DNA of 10,570 nucleotides from JAVBMB01 sp031552995 (GTDB lineage Bacteria > Bacillota > Clostridia > Oscillospirales > Butyricicoccaceae), in assembly GCA_031552995.1 (NCBI GenBank), contig JAVBMB010000019.1, positions 1 through 10,570 on the forward strand, given 5' to 3'. The notes under the pieces are model-generated. The model was given only the letters and a program-made list of their open reading frames with translations, was not told the DNA's origin and did not search any database. Positions 1 through 7,406 of the stretch are shown in pieces (the stretch's first letter is position 1; each line of letters begins with the position of its first letter). Both the position numbers and the translations under genes were made by a program.

Positions 1-1
1 C

Positions 2-532
2 GTACTGTTCCTGATATGCGCTGTCGTCGCCGCATTGCTCGGCTATGTCGACGGCATAACGCGTGAGCGTATAGCCGCGATAGGCGCCGAAAAAACCGCC
101 GCCGCTATGGAGTCTATCATACCGGGCGCTGACTTTACCGAAGCAACAACATTTACCGGCGACGCAAATGTCCGCACCCTTTACGAAGCGCGCACAGACG
201 GCAAATTGGTCGGCGTATGCGTCCAGGTCGCCCCCGGAGGTTTTGGCGGCGAAATATTGACTATAGTCGGTGTCGACCTTGAGGGCAAGGTACTCGGCGT
301 CAGCATCACAAAAATGAGCGAGACTGCCGGCCTCGGCAGCAAGGCGGCTAACCCTGAATGGCTGGCGCAGTATGTCGGCATGACCGGCCCGCTTAAGGTT
401 GTCAAACGAAACGGCGCCGAGCAGGAAATCGACGCCCTCACATCAGCGACAATTACGTCGGTTGCCGTCACAAACGGCGTTCAGTCTGCGCTTGACGCGG
501 CGAACAATTACATGGGGGGTGCCGGTAAATGA
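2..532 (+). CDS. rnfG: RnfG, FMN-carrying subunit of the Rnf complex (5' end cut by window edge)
   Basis: Subunit G of the Rnf ferredoxin:NAD+ oxidoreductase. It is anchored by one N-terminal membrane helix, and its outside FMN-binding domain carries a covalently bound FMN. The frame is open from base 2, and its first residues (VLFLICAVVAALLGYVDG) are the end of a hydrophobic helix, so the true start lies left of the window and the TTG at 35 is only an internal codon. Seen in the sequence: an FMN-binding domain with the ETAGLGSK stretch (about 317-346; most relatives have ETPGLG) and the flavinylation motif DALTSAT at 431-451. By homology with NqrC/RnfG the flavin is expected on the last threonine (codon 449-451). 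The stop overlaps the rnfE start as ATGA, so the two are probably translationally coupled. The order G-E-A-B matches clostridial rnfCDGEAB operons. Identification is firm; only the length is incomplete. Confidence 0.93.
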   Translation, partial: VLFLICAVVAALLGYVDGITRERIAAIGAEKTAAAMESIIPGADFTEATTFTGDANVRTLYEARTDGKLVGVCVQVAPGGFGGEILTIVGVDLEGKVLGVSITKMSETAGLGSKAANPEWLAQYVGMTGPLKVVKRNGAEQEIDALTSATITSVAVTNGVQSALDAANNYMGGAGK

Positions 533-1152
533 AAGCTTTCTTCAAAGGTATTTTGAATCAGTTTAAGGAGGGGCTGTTCACAAACAACCCGACTCTTGTG
601 CAGCTTATCGGAATGTGCCCCACGCTGGCCACAAGCACAAGCCTCAGCAACGGCATAGGCATGGGGCTTGCGGCAACTGCCGTGCTTATTTGCTCAAACG
701 TTGTCATATCGATGCTTCGCAAGCTTATACCGTCGAAGGTGCGCATCGCCTGTTATGTCGTCATTATCGCGGGGTTCGTCACCATAGTCGACCTGATGCT
801 TCAGGCATTTCTGCCGGATCTGTCAAACTCGCTTGGCGTGTTCATTCCGCTCATCGTCGTAAACTGCATAATTTTGGCGCGCGCCGAGGCATTTGCCTCT
901 AAAAACGGTGTGTTCCGCAGCGCGATAGACGGCCTTACAATGGGCCTCGGCTTCACATTCGCTCTGTCTATACTCAGCTCGATAAGAGAGATTCTCGGCA
1001 GCGGCACAATCCTTGGCGAGCCGCTGTTTGGCGCAAGCTACCAGCCGATACTTATCTTCGGCTTCCCAGCCGGCGGGTTTCTTACGCTCGGCATTGTTAT
1101 TGCCCTGTATCAAACCATTATGAAAAAGCTTAGCAAGAGGAGCAGGATATGA
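529..1152 (+). CDS. rnfE: RnfE, integral membrane subunit of the Rnf complex
   Basis: One of the two homologous six-helix membrane subunits (RnfA and RnfE, related to NqrE and NqrD) that form the membrane core of Rnf. The 207-residue length is normal for the family. It starts with a short amphipathic piece, then the family signatures NNPTLVQLIGMCP (Cys30) and FIPLIVVNC (Cys113). In the Nqr/Rnf family, paired cysteines at these two positions in both subunits hold an intramembrane [2Fe-2S] cluster that carries electrons across the membrane; both are present here. Several hydrophobic segments follow, and the C-terminus is basic (KKLSKRSRI). The ATG is inside the rnfG stop overlap with no strong ribosome site of its own, which fits coupling to rnfG. 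The 3' end overlaps the rnfA start as ATGA. It is told apart from RnfA by its position and by the extra loop around 158-170 (GSGTILGEPLFG). Confidence 0.95.
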   Translation: MKAFFKGILNQFKEGLFTNNPTLVQLIGMCPTLATSTSLSNGIGMGLAATAVLICSNVVISMLRKLIPSKVRIACYVVIIAGFVTIVDLMLQAFLPDLSNSLGVFIPLIVVNCIILARAEAFASKNGVFRSAIDGLTMGLGFTFALSILSSIREILGSGTILGEPLFGASYQPILIFGFPAGGFLTLGIVIALYQTIMKKLSKRSRI

Positions 1153-1733
1153 CATTTAACGAAATCTTCGCCCTCTCGCTTGGGGCCATTCTCACCGAGA
1201 ACTTTATATTTGTCAAGTTTCTCGGTATCTGCCCGTTCCTTGGCGTATCCAAACGAACCGATACCGCGCTTGGGATGGGCATGGCCGTCATATTCGTCAT
1301 GACGGTCGCGTCTGCCGCGACATATTTGATAAACCTGCTGCTTGTGCAGTTTGATATGGCGTATATGCGCACGATGGCGTTCATACTCGTCATCGCGGCG
1401 CTTGTTCAGTTTGTCGAGATGTTTTTGATGAAGGCCATGCCGGCGCTGTATCAAGCGCTTGGAATATACCTGCCGCTCATCACTACAAACTGCGCCGTTC
1501 TCGGCGTCGCGCTGCTCAATATCGACAAACAGCTCAATTTCATCGGCTCTGTCATATACGGCATGACGGCCGCGATGGGCTTCACTCTGGCCATTGTGCT
1601 TTTCGCGTCCATCCGCGAAAAGCTTGACTTTGCCGACTATCCAAAGGCGTTCGAGGGGTTCCCTATCGCTCTTGTCACGGCATCTCTTCTCGCCATTGCG
1701 TTCATGGGCTTCCAAGGCCTGTCAATATTTTAA
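1149..1733 (+). CDS. rnfA: RnfA, integral membrane subunit of the Rnf complex
   Basis: Partner of RnfE in the membrane core of Rnf, 194 residues, the usual size. It has about six hydrophobic segments. The signatures ENFIFVKFLGICPFLGVS (Cys28) and YLPLITTNCAVLG (Cys115) are the typical RnfA/NqrE motifs; the two cysteines are the expected ligands, with the matching pair in RnfE, of the intramembrane [2Fe-2S] cluster. The gene begins in an ATGA overlap with rnfE. A ribosome site (AGGAG, about 1137-1142) lies inside the end of rnfE, so it can be initiated independently as well as by coupling. It is followed after 12 bases by rnfB. Nothing is missing or broken. A long antisense open frame over this gene (1110-1715, minus) is a composition shadow. 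Confidence 0.96.
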   Translation: MTFNEIFALSLGAILTENFIFVKFLGICPFLGVSKRTDTALGMGMAVIFVMTVASAATYLINLLLVQFDMAYMRTMAFILVIAALVQFVEMFLMKAMPALYQALGIYLPLITTNCAVLGVALLNIDKQLNFIGSVIYGMTAAMGFTLAIVLFASIREKLDFADYPKAFEGFPIALVTASLLAIAFMGFQGLSIF

Positions 1734-1745
1734 GGGGGTGGCACT

Positions 1746-2567
1746 GTGGGCGGAATACTGGCACCGGTAATCACGCTTGGCGGTCTCGGGTTGTTCTTCG
1801 GCATCGTGCTCGCCATCAGTTCCAAGGTTTTTGAGGTTAAGCAGGATGAGCGCATCACGCAGATTGCCGAAGTTTTGCCAGGCGCAAACTGCGGCGGCTG
1901 CGGCTACGCCGGCTGCGCGGCGCTGGCAAGCGCCATTGTCGAGGGAAAGGCTCCTGTATCGGCCTGCCCTGTCGGCGGCCCCGACGTCGCAAAAAATATC
2001 GCCGGGATAATGGGCGTCGACACAGGCGAGCTTGTGCGCTATGTCGCGCATGTCAACTGCCGCGGCGGAGATAACGCCAAACGCAAGTTCAGCTACGACG
2101 GCGTTGTCGACTGCCTTGCGGCGACGAAGGTCTCGGGCGGCCCGCTCGACTGTTCATACGGCTGTCTCGGCTACGGCTCGTGCGTCAAGGGCTGCCCTTA
2201 CGAAGCTATTGCCATTGAAAACGGCGTTGCCGTTATCCATGCCAGCAGGTGCGTCGCATGCGGCCGCTGCGTCGCAACTTGCCCGCGCAAGCTGATATCC
2301 ATCGTCTCAGACAAGCAGGATGTGTTCGTCTCATGCTCGTCAAGGGCAAAGGGCGGCGACCTACGCAAGGTATGCAACATCGGCTGCATCGGCTGTATGC
2401 TCTGCACAAAAAAATGCCCGACAGGGGCAATCTCGGTCAGCAGCAATCTCGCGTCGATTGACTATTCCAAATGCACAAACTGCGGCGAGTGCGCCGTAGC
2501 CTGCCCGCGCAAGCTGATTGTCAACGCAAGCGCAAGCACGGCCGCGACAATTAACCCAAAAAACTGA
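1746..2567 (+). CDS. rnfB: RnfB, polyferredoxin subunit of the Rnf complex
   Basis: Iron-sulfur subunit thought to accept electrons from reduced ferredoxin and pass them into the membrane part of Rnf. GTG start, preceded by a purine-rich site (AAGGGGGTG, 1732-1740). One N-terminal membrane helix (about residues 5-25) is followed by the RnfB Fe-S domain with Cys49, Cys52, Cys57 and Cys74 (GANCGGCGYAGC, then ACPVGG). After a linker come two double-cluster ferredoxin regions. The first has C136-x3-C140-x5-C146-x3-C150 and C169-x2-C172-x2-C175-x3-C179. The second has C214-x2-C217-x2-C220-x3-C224 and C243-x2-C246-x2-C249-x3-C253. Extra cysteines are at 105, 123, 197 and 210. The motifs suggest about five [4Fe-4S] clusters, as in the long clostridial RnfB, against fewer in proteobacterial RnfB; the cluster count is inference. 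It is the last rnf gene, 36 bases before the next open frame. Confidence 0.96.
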   Translation: MGGILAPVITLGGLGLFFGIVLAISSKVFEVKQDERITQIAEVLPGANCGGCGYAGCAALASAIVEGKAPVSACPVGGPDVAKNIAGIMGVDTGELVRYVAHVNCRGGDNAKRKFSYDGVVDCLAATKVSGGPLDCSYGCLGYGSCVKGCPYEAIAIENGVAVIHASRCVACGRCVATCPRKLISIVSDKQDVFVSCSSRAKGGDLRKVCNIGCIGCMLCTKKCPTGAISVSSNLASIDYSKCTNCGECAVACPRKLIVNASASTAATINPKN

Positions 2568-2603
2568 AAAGCGCGGCATAATACATCAATTTCGGGATAA
2601 TAA

Positions 2604-3671
2604 TTGATACCATATGAGGAGGTGAACGACATATACAACAAGCCGTACAGAGGGTCAAAAAAAAGCCGGAACAACAGGCTTCTCATCATTTTAATCGCGT
2701 TGCTTCTTGTACTCGCGGTGCTTACTGTATTTTTTGTCGCACAGGAGTATATCGTATTTACCTCCGAAGGCTTCAAGTTCGACTTCCCATTCCTGCGTGA
2801 TAACGAGCCTCCGACAAGCGAACCGCCGACGACGATTAATTCAAGCGACATCAATCTGGAGATTGAAAACACCACGAAACCGCCGACCACTGCGCCAACC
2901 ACCATGCCGCCTGCCGTCGATTTTTCGATACGCGCCATGCTGATTGCGCCTGATGATGTCGCCGATTTTTCCGCTGACGAGCCGATTAACGGCTTTGCCG
3001 TGTATATTCGAAACACTGACGGCGTACTTACTATCCCATCCGCAGGCGGAGACACACCCACTGCCGGGCAAACTGCATTTGCCGCGACTATAAAAGGCAG
3101 CTATGCGCGCAAAGTCGCAATAGTCTCGGCTTTGCGTGATGCCGTCGGCCCGCGTGCGAACAAAAGCAATGCCCTTAAGACAAGCAGCGGAGCCACATGG
3201 CTCGACCGGGAATACATCCCGTGGTACAGCGCGTATGCCGGAGGCACGACGGAGCAGCTTGTCGCGGCCGTCGATGCCGCTTCGCTTGCCGGGTTCGATG
3301 AGGTGCTGCTGACGAACATGCAGTTTCCGACACTCGGCAAGATTGACCTCATCATGTTCGGCAATGACGATTCGCCGGATAACCGGGTTAAGGCGATTAC
3401 CTCTCTGGCGGAAGCCGCCGCGATTGAAGACGGGCCGCGCATATCGGTGCTTCTCACCGAGACCGCCGCGACCCAGCTCGTCGACTATGCCGCCGGTCAA
3501 GATGTCCGCGCGCTGGCTAAGCACTGCGCGGCGCTTTATGTCTCCACACAAAAGGCTGACTTCGACCTTTCGGCGCTACAGGAAGCTGTACAGGGTTCGG
3601 GGTGTAAAATCGGCCTTCTCTACACAGGGCAGGACGCGCCGCAGTGTGATGATTACATAATCACCGGCTAG
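2604..3671 (+). CDS. Membrane-anchored extracytoplasmic protein, divergent DUF4015 / glycoside-hydrolase-like (start uncertain)
   Basis: 355 residues if started at TTG 2604. The layout is a short basic cytoplasmic N-terminus (KKSRNNR), one membrane helix (about residues 26-47), a Pro/Thr-rich linker (about 68-104), and an outside globular domain (about 105-355). The domain follows the plan I recall for DUF4015 putative glycoside hydrolases: INGFAVYIRNTDGVLTIPS at the usual 'NAVVIDVKDDDG.ITY' place, ARKVAIVSALRD for the next strand, a WLDREYIPWYSAY piece like 'W.D..G..WVNPY', and AGFDEVLLTNMQFPTLGKID like 'LGFDEIQFDYIRFP..G'. Acidic residues usual at the first and last of these are replaced (see findings). 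The match is from memory of the family, so the name is tentative; function and substrate are unknown. It sits 36 bases after rnfB in the same orientation and before the shared terminator, so it is probably co-transcribed with rnf. The next in-frame ATG is at codon 112, past the membrane helix, so a non-ATG start is required. Confidence 0.75.
   Translation: MIPYEEVNDIYNKPYRGSKKSRNNRLLIILIALLLVLAVLTVFFVAQEYIVFTSEGFKFDFPFLRDNEPPTSEPPTTINSSDINLEIENTTKPPTTAPTTMPPAVDFSIRAMLIAPDDVADFSADEPINGFAVYIRNTDGVLTIPSAGGDTPTAGQTAFAATIKGSYARKVAIVSALRDAVGPRANKSNALKTSSGATWLDREYIPWYSAYAGGTTEQLVAAVDAASLAGFDEVLLTNMQFPTLGKIDLIMFGNDDSPDNRVKAITSLAEAAAIEDGPRISVLLTETAATQLVDYAAGQDVRALAKHCAALYVSTQKADFDLSALQEAVQGSGCKIGLLYTGQDAPQCDDYIITG
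2617..2625 (+). promoter_or_regulatory. Perfect Shine-Dalgarno sequence that challenges the upstream TTG start
   Basis: AGGAGGTGA is an ideal ribosome site for the gene above, but it lies inside the open frame, downstream of the TTG at 2604. The codon at normal spacing (8 bases after AGGAGG) is ATA at 2631, not a usual start. GTG at 2622 overlaps the site itself and cannot use it. The site is also inside a three-codon frame, ATG AGG AGG TGA (2614-2625). TTG at 2604 has only a poor upstream site (CGGGATAATAA). The likeliest reading is initiation at or near 2631, which would remove nine residues and keep the membrane helix intact. Confidence 0.6.
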
Positions 3672-3704
3672 TGCGTGCCGGAGCCGGCCAACTGGACGCA
3701 ACAT

Positions 3705-3742
3705 AAAACCGCCTTGCCGTTATTCGGCAAGGCGGTTTTTTT
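3705..3742 (+). terminator. Intrinsic terminator between convergent transcription units
   Basis: The left arm AAAACCGCCTTGCCG (3705-3719), loop TTATT and right arm CGGCAAGGCGGTTTT (3725-3739) are perfectly complementary over 15 pairs, 11 of them in a GC-rich core. On the plus strand seven T residues follow (3736-3742), a classic strong terminator for the rnf block. Read on the minus strand the same stem ends in TTTT, so it may also serve ileS, whose stop is about 20 bases away at 3760; that direction has the shorter U run and is less certain. The rest of the convergent spacer (3672-3759) holds no gene. Confidence 0.93.
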
Positions 3743-3759
3743 ACGGCATCCATCCGGCA

Positions 3760-6552
3760 TTACATGTTCTTTAGGACCTCCGCGCAGCGCCCGCACAGCG
3801 TCTCGTGCTCGCCCTGCTTGCCTACGCTGTCCTCATATTTCCAGCATCGTTCGCACTTTTCGCCCTCTGCTCTCGCCACGGCGGCAAATACACCGGGCAT
3901 GTGTTCGCACGCCTTGCCCTCAGCGCCGCGGGTGATACGCAGGCCGGAGACGATCAACATCGTCTTAAGCAGCCCACTTTCGGCTATGAGCTTCGCCTCA
4001 AGCGCCGGCTCACAGCACAGCGTCACGGCGGCCTCAAGCGGCTTGCCGATGATTTTGGTGGCGCGCGCCTCTTCAAGCACCGCATTTATATCGTCGCGGA
4101 GATTGACAAGCATGTTCATCTCACCCATGCGCGCGCTGTCCAGCGCATAGTCCGTAAACGGCTTATTCAGGTCATTCAGCATAACGTGGCGCGCATCGTC
4201 GCAATCGCGGTGCGGCATGGCCAGCCATATTTCGTTTGACGTAAACGCCAATATGACCGACAGCATACGCGTCATCGAGTCGAGTATCAGGAACATCGCC
4301 GTCTGAGCCGAGCGGCGCGACAACCCGTCCTTATCGTCACAATACAGCCTGTCCTTGATGACATCAAGATAAAAGTTTGACATATCTACGACGCAGAAGT
4401 TGTTTATCGAGTGTGAAACTATATGATAATCATACGACTCGTATGCCGCCGTCACCTTTTCAATCAACGCGTTAAGTTTCGTCATAGCCCAACGGTCAAG
4501 CGGAAGCATATCATCCGGCGCAACGAGGTTATTGGGGTCGAACCCCTCAAGATTGCCTAGTATATACCTCGATGTGTTGCGTATCTTCAAATATGTCTGC
4601 GACAGCTGCTTGAATATCGAATCAGACGCGCGTATATCCACCTGATAGTCGCTTGACGCGACCCACAGACGAAGCAGGTCTGCTCCGTACTGGTCGATGA
4701 CAGTCTCGGGCAGCACGGAGTTTCCGGCGGATTTGTGCATCTGCTTGCCCTCTCCGTCCACGACCCAGCCGTGCGTCAGCACGGTGCGGTACGGCGCACC
4801 CTTGTCCTTTGTGGCAACGGCTATCAGCAGTGATGACTGGAACCAGCCGCGGTACTGGTCCGCACCCTCAAGATACATGTCGGCAGGCCAATCCCCAGCA
4901 TTATCTTTCTCAAGCGAAGCGATGTTCGTCGCGCCCGAGTCAAACCAGCCGTCAAGCGTATCGGTCTCTTTTTCAAAATGCACGCCGCCGCAGTGCGGGC
5001 ACACAAAGCCCTGCGGCAGTATTTTCTCGCTGGGATGGATATACCACGAGCTTGAACCCTCGCGCTCGAACAGCGCCGCGACAGCGTCTATGCTCTCAGG
5101 CGTACACACCGGTTTTTTGCAGTCGCCGCAGTAGAACACCGGAATCGGCAGACCCCAGTGGCGCTGGCGTGAGATACACCAGTCATCACGGTCTACTATC
5201 ATGCTGACAATGCGGTCTCCGCCCCACTCAGGCAGCCATGTAACCTGCTTGCACGCGTCAATGGCGGCGTCACGGAATGCCTCGATAGAACAGAACCACT
5301 GCGGCATGGCGCGGAATAATATCGGGTCCTTGCATCGCCAGCAGTGCGGGTATGTGTGCACTATATTATGCTTGGCAAACAGATAGCCGTTTTCGTCCAG
5401 CCACGCGGTTATCGCCTTGTCGGATTCATCATATCTAAGCCCTGCGAACATGCCGGCCTCTTCCGTCTGCCTGCCCTTGTCATCTATCGGCACAATAAGC
5501 TTTATGCCGTATTTGCGGCCGGTATGGAAGTCATCCGCGCCATAACCCGGCGCGGTGTGGACACAGCCGGTACCGCTGTCCATAGTAACATAGTCGGCCA
5601 GCGCAATAAGGCTGTCCCTGTTCAGGAACGGGTGACGCGCTGTCATAAGCTCAAACTCCCGCCCGGGCAGCGTCGCGAGTACCTCGTACCCGGCTATGCC
5701 GCCCTGCTTCATCGTGCTTTCAAGCAAAGCCTCGGCCGTGATGTATATCTCGCCGTTTTCGGCCCTTGCCAGCACATACGGCTCGTTGCCGTGCAGCGCA
5801 ATTGCCATGTTTCCCGGCAGCGTCCACGGCGTCGTCGTCCATATGACGAAAAACATCTTACTGACATCGCCGTACTGCGCAAGCTTGCCGTTGTCGTTGT
5901 TGACGGCAAACTTGACGAATATCGACGTGCACGGGTCCTCGGCATACTCTATCTCGGCTTCGGCAAGCGCCGTCTCGTCGTTGATGCACCAGTATATCGG
6001 CTTAAGGTCCTTGTATATATACCCTTTTTGGAACATTGCGCCGAACACTCTCACCTCTTCGGCCTCGAACTCGGGTGACATCGTCAGGTACGGACGATCC
6101 CATTCGCCGATGATGCCAAGACGAATAAATTGCTGCTTTTGCACCTCGACAAAATGCTGCGCAAAATCGCGGCAGGCATCGCGGAACTCCGGTATGCTCA
6201 TGCTCTTGCGGTTCAGTTTGTTCTGCTTTATTATCGCGCTCTCGATGGGCATGCCGTGGTTATCCCATCCGGGCACATATGTCATGTTATAGCCGCTGAC
6301 CGCCTTGTAGCGGTTTACAAAGTCCTTCAGTATCTTGTTAAGCGCTGTGCCCAGGTGTATGTTGTTGTTACTGAACGGCGGGCCGTCGTGCAGCACATAC
6401 TTCGGCCTGCCGGCGTTTTTCTTCAGTATCTCCTGATAGAGGCCAAGCTCGTCCCATTCTTTCAAAAATCCCGGCTCGCGCTGCGGCAGCCCGGCTCGCA
6501 TGGGGAAGTCAGTCTTCGGCAGGTTCAATGTCTGGTTATAGTCCTGAGGCAT
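3760..6552 (-). CDS. ileS: Isoleucyl-tRNA synthetase
   Basis: Charges tRNA-Ile in the cytoplasm; class I synthetase of 930 residues, close to the roughly 920-940 usual for the bacterial zinc-tailed form. Domains in order: N-terminal piece with LPKTDFPMRAGLPQREP; Rossmann fold with the HIGH-type signature (IHLGTALNK, residues 65-73); CP1 editing domain with WTTTPWTLPGNMAIAL and GTGCVHTAPGYGADDF; return to the catalytic core with DDWCISRQRHWGLPIPVF and DTLDGWFDSG; the KMSKS-type loop QMHKSAGN (604-611); anticodon-binding helical domain; and the C-terminal zinc site C900-x2-C903...C920-x2-C923. Two signatures are variant, HLGT for HxGH and QMHKS for KMSKS (see findings). ATG start with AGGAG at 6561-6565, which overlaps the stop codon of the DivIVA gene; the 11-base gap leaves no room for a T-box leader. 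Last gene of the division cluster on this strand. Confidence 0.98.
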   Translation of the reverse strand: MPQDYNQTLNLPKTDFPMRAGLPQREPGFLKEWDELGLYQEILKKNAGRPKYVLHDGPPFSNNNIHLGTALNKILKDFVNRYKAVSGYNMTYVPGWDNHGMPIESAIIKQNKLNRKSMSIPEFRDACRDFAQHFVEVQKQQFIRLGIIGEWDRPYLTMSPEFEAEEVRVFGAMFQKGYIYKDLKPIYWCINDETALAEAEIEYAEDPCTSIFVKFAVNNDNGKLAQYGDVSKMFFVIWTTTPWTLPGNMAIALHGNEPYVLARAENGEIYITAEALLESTMKQGGIAGYEVLATLPGREFELMTARHPFLNRDSLIALADYVTMDSGTGCVHTAPGYGADDFHTGRKYGIKLIVPIDDKGRQTEEAGMFAGLRYDESDKAITAWLDENGYLFAKHNIVHTYPHCWRCKDPILFRAMPQWFCSIEAFRDAAIDACKQVTWLPEWGGDRIVSMIVDRDDWCISRQRHWGLPIPVFYCGDCKKPVCTPESIDAVAALFEREGSSSWYIHPSEKILPQGFVCPHCGGVHFEKETDTLDGWFDSGATNIASLEKDNAGDWPADMYLEGADQYRGWFQSSLLIAVATKDKGAPYRTVLTHGWVVDGEGKQMHKSAGNSVLPETVIDQYGADLLRLWVASSDYQVDIRASDSIFKQLSQTYLKIRNTSRYILGNLEGFDPNNLVAPDDMLPLDRWAMTKLNALIEKVTAAYESYDYHIVSHSINNFCVVDMSNFYLDVIKDRLYCDDKDGLSRRSAQTAMFLILDSMTRMLSVILAFTSNEIWLAMPHRDCDDARHVMLNDLNKPFTDYALDSARMGEMNMLVNLRDDINAVLEEARATKIIGKPLEAAVTLCCEPALEAKLIAESGLLKTMLIVSGLRITRGAEGKACEHMPGVFAAVARAEGEKCERCWKYEDSVGKQGEHETLCGRCAEVLKNM

Positions 6553-6563
6553 AAATATATCTC

Positions 6564-7406
6564 CTAATTTTTGTCTTCTTCATAACCCTTTCCAAAGCGA
6601 AGGTCACTGAAATCGAACCTCGGCTTTGGTGTGAATGTTGTATCTCCGTATATTTTAGCGGTGTCGCCATCGTCACCGTCAAAGTCAAACTCATCCGGTT
6701 CTTCTTCGGTCCCGGCAGCATTTTGCCCCTTGCCAAGCTCTATCTCGAACATTTGTGTCTCCATACCGCTGTCTGTCGATGCGCCGGCGATCGCCGGCTC
6801 CATAATGGAGATTTCCTCTTCCTCATCGACAGGCGCAGCCTGCTGCTCGCCATAACTGCGCATCAGCGCATCCTCCGGTATCGTAACCTCAAAGTCCTGG
6901 CGCCGGACCGGACGTTTATCCGCAGCAGGCTCCGGCTCGGCGGCAATATGCTCGGCGGGCTTTTCTGATATCTGCTCCATCGCCTCGATATTCAGCTTCA
7001 TAAGCCCGATTATCTTGGCTGTATAGTCGCCGCTAAGCTTTTTCGCCTCGGCAAGGCGGCGCTGCTCGCTGACTATTTCGTCCCTGATGCCGGCTATCTG
7101 TTTGTCGGCCTCGCGCCTCGCATCACTCAAAAGTGCGTCGGCCTGCTTTTGCGCGGCCTCGGTCATATCTTTAGCGGTTTTCTGCGCCGTGTAAAGCGCC
7201 TTGCGCATCTCCTCATCTACAGCGCGATATTCCTCAATCTTGTCGACAAGTACGCGCATCTTTGCCTTAAGCGTGGCATTTTCCTTGTACAGGGAGGTAT
7301 AATCACCCAGTAGCTCATCGAGAAACTGGTCAATCTGCCCCATGTCGTATCCGCCGAACATAGCCTTTTCAAATTTTTTGTCCTGTATCATCTGCGGAGT
7401 TAGCAT
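6564..7406 (-). CDS. divIVA: DivIVA-domain protein
   Basis: 280 residues. DivIVA proteins are coiled-coil scaffolds that gather on negatively curved membrane at division sites and poles and recruit partners. The N-terminal domain (1-50) has the family pattern LTPQMIQDKKFEKAMFGGYD, then IDQFLDELLGDY. Phe17, the tip residue that inserts into the membrane in Bacillus subtilis DivIVA, is kept, but the next residue, Arg18 there, is Gly here. A long coiled coil runs about 28-147. It is followed by a disordered, very acidic region (about 150-258) and a short end with aromatic and basic residues (FTPKPRFDFSDLRFGKGYEEDKN region, 258-280). The coiled coil is followed by much more disordered tail than in Bacillus DivIVA. 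ATG start with GGGAGG at 7414-7419. It stands just upstream of ileS as in B. subtilis. Its exact role (division, wall growth or pole) cannot be read from sequence. Confidence 0.93.
   Translation of the reverse strand: MLTPQMIQDKKFEKAMFGGYDMGQIDQFLDELLGDYTSLYKENATLKAKMRVLVDKIEEYRAVDEEMRKALYTAQKTAKDMTEAAQKQADALLSDARREADKQIAGIRDEIVSEQRRLAEAKKLSGDYTAKIIGLMKLNIEAMEQISEKPAEHIAAEPEPAADKRPVRRQDFEVTIPEDALMRSYGEQQAAPVDEEEEISIMEPAIAGASTDSGMETQMFEIELGKGQNAAGTEEEPDEFDFDGDDGDTAKIYGDTTFTPKPRFDFSDLRFGKGYEEDKN

Noticed and set aside
1110..1715. 201-codon open frame antisense to rnfA
   Set aside because: The product is rich in Arg, His, Glu and Lys with no family resemblance, and it lies fully opposite a well-conserved RnfA; it is a composition shadow.
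2462..3551. Long open frames antisense to the DUF4015-like gene (2462-3061 and 2841-3551)
   Set aside because: The plus-strand frame has a coherent membrane helix, linker and domain; the antisense products show no coherent features.
5344..6078. 244-codon open frame antisense to ileS, and others at 3805-4239, 5696-6292 and 6130-6567
   Set aside because: All lie opposite conserved IleRS motifs, have no recognisable domains, and have no convincing ribosome sites.
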